A stretch of 64,000 nt of DNA from Nipponacmea schrenckii (Eukaryota; Mollusca; Gastropoda; Lottiidae), in assembly GCA_030562195.1 (NCBI GenBank), contig CM060202.1, forward strand, positions 25,406,317-25,470,316. Reading direction: 5' to 3'. Positions 58,809 to 64,000 of this stretch are shown here, one piece after another. Both the position numbers and the translations under genes were made by a program. The notes beneath the pieces were generated by a model. That model did no database searches. It worked only from the letters and a program-made list of their open reading frames with translations, and was not told the DNA's origin. Each line of letters begins with the position of its first letter. Within the stretch, counting starts at the first letter, position 1.

Positions 58809-59169
58809 CTGGAATGAATGAACGAATGAATGTATGAATGAATCAATGAATCCATGAAGCGGTTGCGTCATCAACAACAATTACTAAAGTATATATGAGA
58901 CATGGGATTATCCTCTCGAATATTACCCAGAGTTAGGTGATGTCTAGTGTTTCTATAACAGACAATAGTACAACATTGAACCACTCTCTAGAATATAACC
59001 CAGAGTTAGGTGATGTCTAGTGTTTCTGTAAACAGACAAAAGTACAACAGTGAACCACTCTCTAGAATAAAACCCAGAGTTAGGTAATGTCTAGTGTTTC
59101 TATTACAGACAATAGTACAATAGTGAACCACTCTCTAGAATATAACCTAGAGTAAGGTGATGTCTGGTG

Positions 59170-59204
<35 letters not shown>

Positions 59205-60150
59205 CAAACGCACACAGCTATCCCATTCTCGGAAAGATCACAGTCTCATTACATTTACGTGGTTATTTTATGAAGACTCCATTGCTGAGTTCTGCACGTT
59301 CTGGCTTCGTGAAAATAACCGGACGTTGGATAAAACAAGTTAGAAGGTTAAGAACACATTCCGACGAAAATAAAGGTGTGGATAGAATTTGAAAAATGTG
59401 AAAGAGAGAATAAAAGGGAAACTTTCGATTGCGGCATAATCCAGCCCCGAACAATTTGATTGGGGCCAGAATTGATACAGAAGGAACCTGGGACCTGTTT
59501 CACAAAATTTTAACAAAGATACAATCAATATTTTAAGAAATACAGTCACCTGATTGGTAAATAAAAACTCAATTTTAGTGATTGACCAATCTGACCATTG
59601 GAACACTAAAATCATCCTAAGTTAAGTTTTCGTGAAACAGGCCCCTGATATCATAACTCACAAATGGAGAGCCACCGTTGGTATTATAGGTGTATTAATG
59701 TCTAATATTTCAGAATTTTTCTGCTCTTCTTATTCCTTTCTTTCAGTTTTTAAATTAAAACTCGTCTCACTGTAAAATCTTCTATACAATCGTTTCATTT
59801 AAACTTTCTTTTTTTAAACCTTTTTTTTTTCATTTATATAAATATTGTGTGATTAAACTTGTATGTTTATGTCTATAATTTTTGTACATGAGAATGTATC
59901 ATATAATTTTTGTACATGAGAATGTATCATATAATTTTTGTACATGAGAGTGTATCATATAATTTTTGTATTTTGTATGTATATTTTATGATATTTTTAT
60001 GTGTATTTATAAATTTTGTATGTATATTTATAATTTTTGCATGTATTCTTTTTATAAATTTTGTTATATTATTTATCATTTTGTATGTATATTTTATAAT
60101 GTTGGTATGCGAAGCCTTATCTTGTAGGAGTATTTTATATTTGTGTATGT
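58809..60150. repeat. Region right of the last found RFX exon: small tandem repeats
   Basis: About 3.5 copies of a 75-bp unit (TAACCCAGAGTTAGGTGATG then TCTAGTGTTTCT and GAACCACTCTCTAGAAT) lie at 58910-59172. A TA microsatellite follows at 59172-59202. A 30-bp unit (TTTTTGTACATGAGAATGTA) is repeated three times at 59877-59965, then AT-rich decayed copies. It is probably intron of the RFX gene. Confidence 0.7.
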
Positions 60151-63100
60151 ATTAGTGCAGTTTAGGAGGAAACCAGGAAAGATGTGGTTTGGTCAAATCA
60201 AATTTTATTAGGCATATTATCAAAAAAAAAACTTGGAATAATCATTAGTACAAACTATTGTTTAAAAGATAAAAATGTATTTAATGTTCTAAAATGAGTT
60301 TAAGATTGGGGCAGAAAAAAAGTCAAAAGTCGTGACCCGATGATTTATGAAAGAATAAAGAGGTAAATAAAGAAATAAAGTTTAATTCATTCAAACCATC
60401 TTTAAAATCTAACCCGTAAAAATTAGAAAAGTCGCCGAAAAACTGTAAAATTTATTGCTTTAAATTTCTATGAGTGTTTTAAGTAGCGAAGTTAATTCAC
60501 AATAATCGGCTTTGTGAGGTTTGAATGAAGGGTTTATTTTTCAATGAATGATGAAGCCTTATTGAACGTCGTTGCTCTTTTTCTTTACAAGAGCGGAAGT
60601 ACAAAGGGATGGACTTGACGTTGCAAGTATGTAGAGTAAGAGGCGAGTATCCGGGGTGACGCCATTAGAGCGTGAAGAGATTCCGTTATTTACGTGTATA
60701 AAAGAATATATTGATATGTATAAGAAAGTGTAGGTTGTATATAGAAGTTGTCAGGGTAGAAATATGTGGCCTAACCGACCTGTAGGTATAATATAAGCTA
60801 TTAATACCAATAATAAGCGTTTTGTTGCCGACAATCTTTCGTTTAGTTAATTACATTAAACTATAAAGTTTTATTGTTGTGTGATTCGTTTATTTGTCAG
60901 ATTATAACAGTGTTTATACTCAGTATAGTATACTCGATAATATGACACTATTTATCAGGAACTGAACGCAATCTAAATATCAAAATATCGAAAGAATAAC
61001 CAGTTATTAAGTAAAATCAAAAAATTAATTAATAGAATTGATGGATAGGGGATAAAGACCAGATGATGAATTTCAAATAAAAATCTAACGTCACTGATTA
61101 TAAAGAGCCATGTACACAGATTTTATCGGTTTTAATTTTTCTAATAATTCTATAAATTGATAAAAAAAAAAAACCTTAAAAAAACCTGCCGGAGCTACAT
61201 TGTATAGAGTAGTATTATGCTTTTACATAATATATAAACTTCGATAATGACAAGATAGTGTGGGTATCTTTATCAATATATAAAATGCCGAGATTTGCAT
61301 GTAATTTGTAATAGGATAATTCTTATAAATTCCAAGCACCCACAAAACCGCACCTTCTCGAAATAATATTCACCGAGACACCTGAACTCATTAATGGCGA
61401 CTAGAGGTGACACAAAGATAAATCTATAAACACGTAACAAGTCTACAGTTTATGATACAGGGGCCATAGATTCTGATGTTAAAATCCCTACCCCTCGCAG
61501 TGATGCACGCGAATTTGTATTCGGGACTGAGCATCAAATAAACACATAAATCACCACCCCTGAAGAGATCAAAGGGGTAAAGTTTCAACCGCTATGGACT
61601 TACCCTCAGGGCGACCATATCCCTCAATGTATCATAGTCGTTATCCCATTAGCACCCGTGACATTGCCATTTTAGTGCATGCCCTTTTTTCATTAAAACA
61701 CCTTTTCAATTTATTAAGTATAGACCTAAATCGAATTCTCATTTATTTCATTTTTGAATTCTGTCAAAAAAATTATCATCGACACACTAATATATGAGTT
61801 TTCTTTATAAAGTGGTGACTTTCAAGAAATTTGATTTGAAGCACGAAATGATTTCCATGTTAACATCTCTGTTAAGAAAGTTTATTTCTTTTATTTTTGA
61901 ACTACAATGTATCGATGACAATTGAACCTAAAATACAGGAAACGCTCAAAGTGATAAATTTTGTAAAAAAAAAACCCCAGAGAAACACCATTTGGGAATT
62001 TTCGGATATATTTATCCGACCTGCACAACGGAACTAGAAATAAAAAATAACAGTTTGACAAAATATTGGTAGCAGTTAATGAACGTTTATATGAAAAAGA
62101 ACTTCTATCAATATTGACGAGGGTATATTATAATAATAAAAAGTAGTATCATACCATGTTAAGTATCAGACCTGTCATTGCTGCGAAACATACAACAATT
62201 ATATATTTGATGTTGTTTTTCTTTGAAATATTTTTGTGCTTAAACGATGCTAAATAGTTTTAAACAGAAACAAACAGTTTAATTGAGTTTTATGGACAAA
62301 ACAAGGTAAAAATAAGTCAATGACCAATTTTTCTATATTTATAGATGCTAATTTTGTCGATAAAGAAATGTTGTTAATGAATGACAAATCTTTTAATACT
62401 CTAATTTATAAGGAATAATATGGAAACTGAAAAAAGGAAGCACTTATTAAAACGTTTTTGTTTACGAAAACATAATTTATAGGCCAAAATTAAAGAATTT
62501 TTAAAGATTTTATTTAAAACATTTTTTTTTAAAAGAAGTGAAATATTGTTCAAGAACATATTTGTAACAAGAATATAAATTTAAATTTATTTGTCAAACA
62601 AAAAGGAACGATATGTAAATTTTTTTGGTTTTTGAAACGTTGTATTTGATCAAATTGAGTATTTTAGGAAGTATATATATTATATTACGATGTAATTCTT
62701 TGAAACGTTGTATTTGATCAAACTATGAAGTAAAAGTCTGAATGTAATATGTTGAAATTTTACAATAATAACTAGTAAGTTTTAATATTATATGTTGTGG
62801 TGTAAAATGTTGAAACGTTGTGCTTAATAATCCAAGTTTATGTCACTATAAGTAATGATAAAACGAAATTCAATGTATTTTCAATGTAAAATATTGAAAC
62901 GTAGAATTTATAACAATTAATTAGTAACAAGTCCAAGTATACTGTGTGTATTGTAATATATTGAAACGTTGTGTTTAATATAAAACAGAATTGGTGATAT
63001 CATTCCGGTCACGTATCGAAGTCTGGGTGACACTTTTCACCATGTAAATGACACCACAAATGAAAAATGCAACCGGGTGATAAGTATCGAGGTGAATATA

Positions 63101-63713
63101 AATTGATAGAAAATGTCCTCGTAGGCCTACCTGTATGTTCCATAGAAATTCCATATTGCTCCATATTATTCCTATTGTACCGTCAACTCTGTCACGATTG
63201 CTGGGTAACGATTTCGAATGCGGAAAACTTCGTCAAAAACTATCTGACAGTTGGCGTGTGGAGAAAATTAGCTGTCAATCTACAGGGAGAATAGAATAAT
63301 TATTATGGTCTAACGTATTGTATATCACACTCTAATCTTGTATTCTAACCCATACCATTCAATATACAGCCTGCCTCGACCACTCATACTACTTCTTCTC
63401 CATTATGCTAATTTGTTTAACCATCCAATCACGAGGCGTCTTGGATATTTAAATAACGGTAGTTTTTCAACTATACAGACTCGAATTTAGAGATGCTTTT
63501 ACATCAAATATCGTTCTTTAATATTTAACAGTAATTCATACTATAGTTATTTTTTTTTTAGTTGCGAAGATTCTTCAATATAAGAATTATATAATAATGC
63601 AATATAACAATTTTTGAAGTATTTTTTATTTTACTAAAGTATTAGCCACTAAGGTCTTGAAGATATTTTTGCAATATAAGAATCGATTTAGATATAACGT
63701 TTTTACCTATGTT
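60151..63713. other. AT-rich region without a recognisable gene
   Basis: I see no exon that fits the missing RFX start. A degenerate motif TTGAAACGTTGT(A/G)TTTGAT recurs at 62631, 62699, 62810 and 62961. Short open frames here (for example 61594-61797, 63067-63294) have no motif or splice support. Regulatory DNA of the RFX gene could lie here. Confidence 0.5.
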
Positions 63714-64000
63714 TTTATAAGTCTTGTAAACAGTATATCTAGTGCTTCTTTATAAACAGTATATCTAGTGCTTTCTTATAAACAGTATATCTAGTGCTTC
63801 TATACCTATATCTATTTCTATATGTCTTATAAACAGTATATCTAGTGCTTCTTTACCTATGTCTATTTCTATATGTCTTATAAACAGTATATCTAGTGCT
63901 TCTTTGCCTATATGTTTATTTCTATATGTCTTATAAACAGTATATCTAGTGCTTCTTTACCTATATCTATTTCTATATGTCTTATAAACAGTATATCTAG
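63714..64000. repeat. Tandem repeat of about 52 bp running off the window
   Basis: The unit is CTTATAAACAGTATATCTAG followed by TGCTTCTTTACCTATATCTA and TTTCTATATGT. The first copies are shorter (about 34 bp). At least six copies are seen, ending at the window edge. Confidence 0.85.

Noticed and set aside
58613..58837. Plus-strand frame over the first RFX exon
   Set aside because: It is the reverse of the minus-strand RFX exon and has no motif of its own.
60600..60700. GC-richer stretch as RFX promoter or first exon
   Set aside because: No start codon with a matching donor phase and no core promoter motif could be supported.

Overview
The window is animal (eukaryotic) nuclear DNA: AT-rich, with multi-exon genes carrying GT-AG introns, long introns full of minisatellites, tRNA-derived SINEs, LINEs, an LTR retroelement with an env-like gene, a decayed Polinton/Maverick, and a 500-base N gap at 39594-40093. 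The mix of repeats and the divergence of the conserved genes suggest a lophotrochozoan, most likely a mollusc; this is inference.

Left part (1-5 kb): remains of a Penelope-like element, then a broken Polinton/Maverick on the minus strand (fibre-like, adenain-like protease, integrase pieces, and a phospholipase A2-like domain fused to the integrase). A TTAA-flanked inverted-repeat transposon follows.

Middle part (5.4-33 kb): the 3' half of an immunoglobulin-superfamily membrane receptor gene on the plus strand. I see one Ig exon, then four separate transmembrane exons, all with phase-1 borders, and two cytoplasmic-tail exons made of a 20-residue repeat carrying D-x-x-L-L motifs. Any transmembrane exon can join in frame to the Ig exon and to either tail. 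The exons sit among 54-bp and 49-bp minisatellites, SINEs and transposons. A block of about 10 kb (about 12.5-23.0 kb) is tandemly duplicated (about 23.2-33.7 kb). One tail has a nonsense codon; the other is cut by a nearly intact LINE. Comparing the two blocks gives an empty site for a 5.1-kb concatemer of rolling-circle-like (Helitron/Helentron-type) elements.

33-38.8 kb: a degenerate minus-strand Ty3/Gypsy-type LTR retroelement with gag, protease, RT, RNase H and an env-like membrane protein, but no visible integrase. Its 3' end and LTR also occur in the first block.

40-47.5 kb: a 57-bp satellite of about 50 copies flanked by 223-bp direct repeats, then a two-exon minus-strand gene for a TRC8/RNF139-like RING-H2 membrane ubiquitin ligase.

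50-58.8 kb: a minus-strand RFX transcription factor gene, closest to RFX4, with 18 coding exons in continuous frame (713 residues seen). Its first coding exon was not found. From 58.8 to 64 kb I see only small tandem repeats and AT-rich non-coding DNA.
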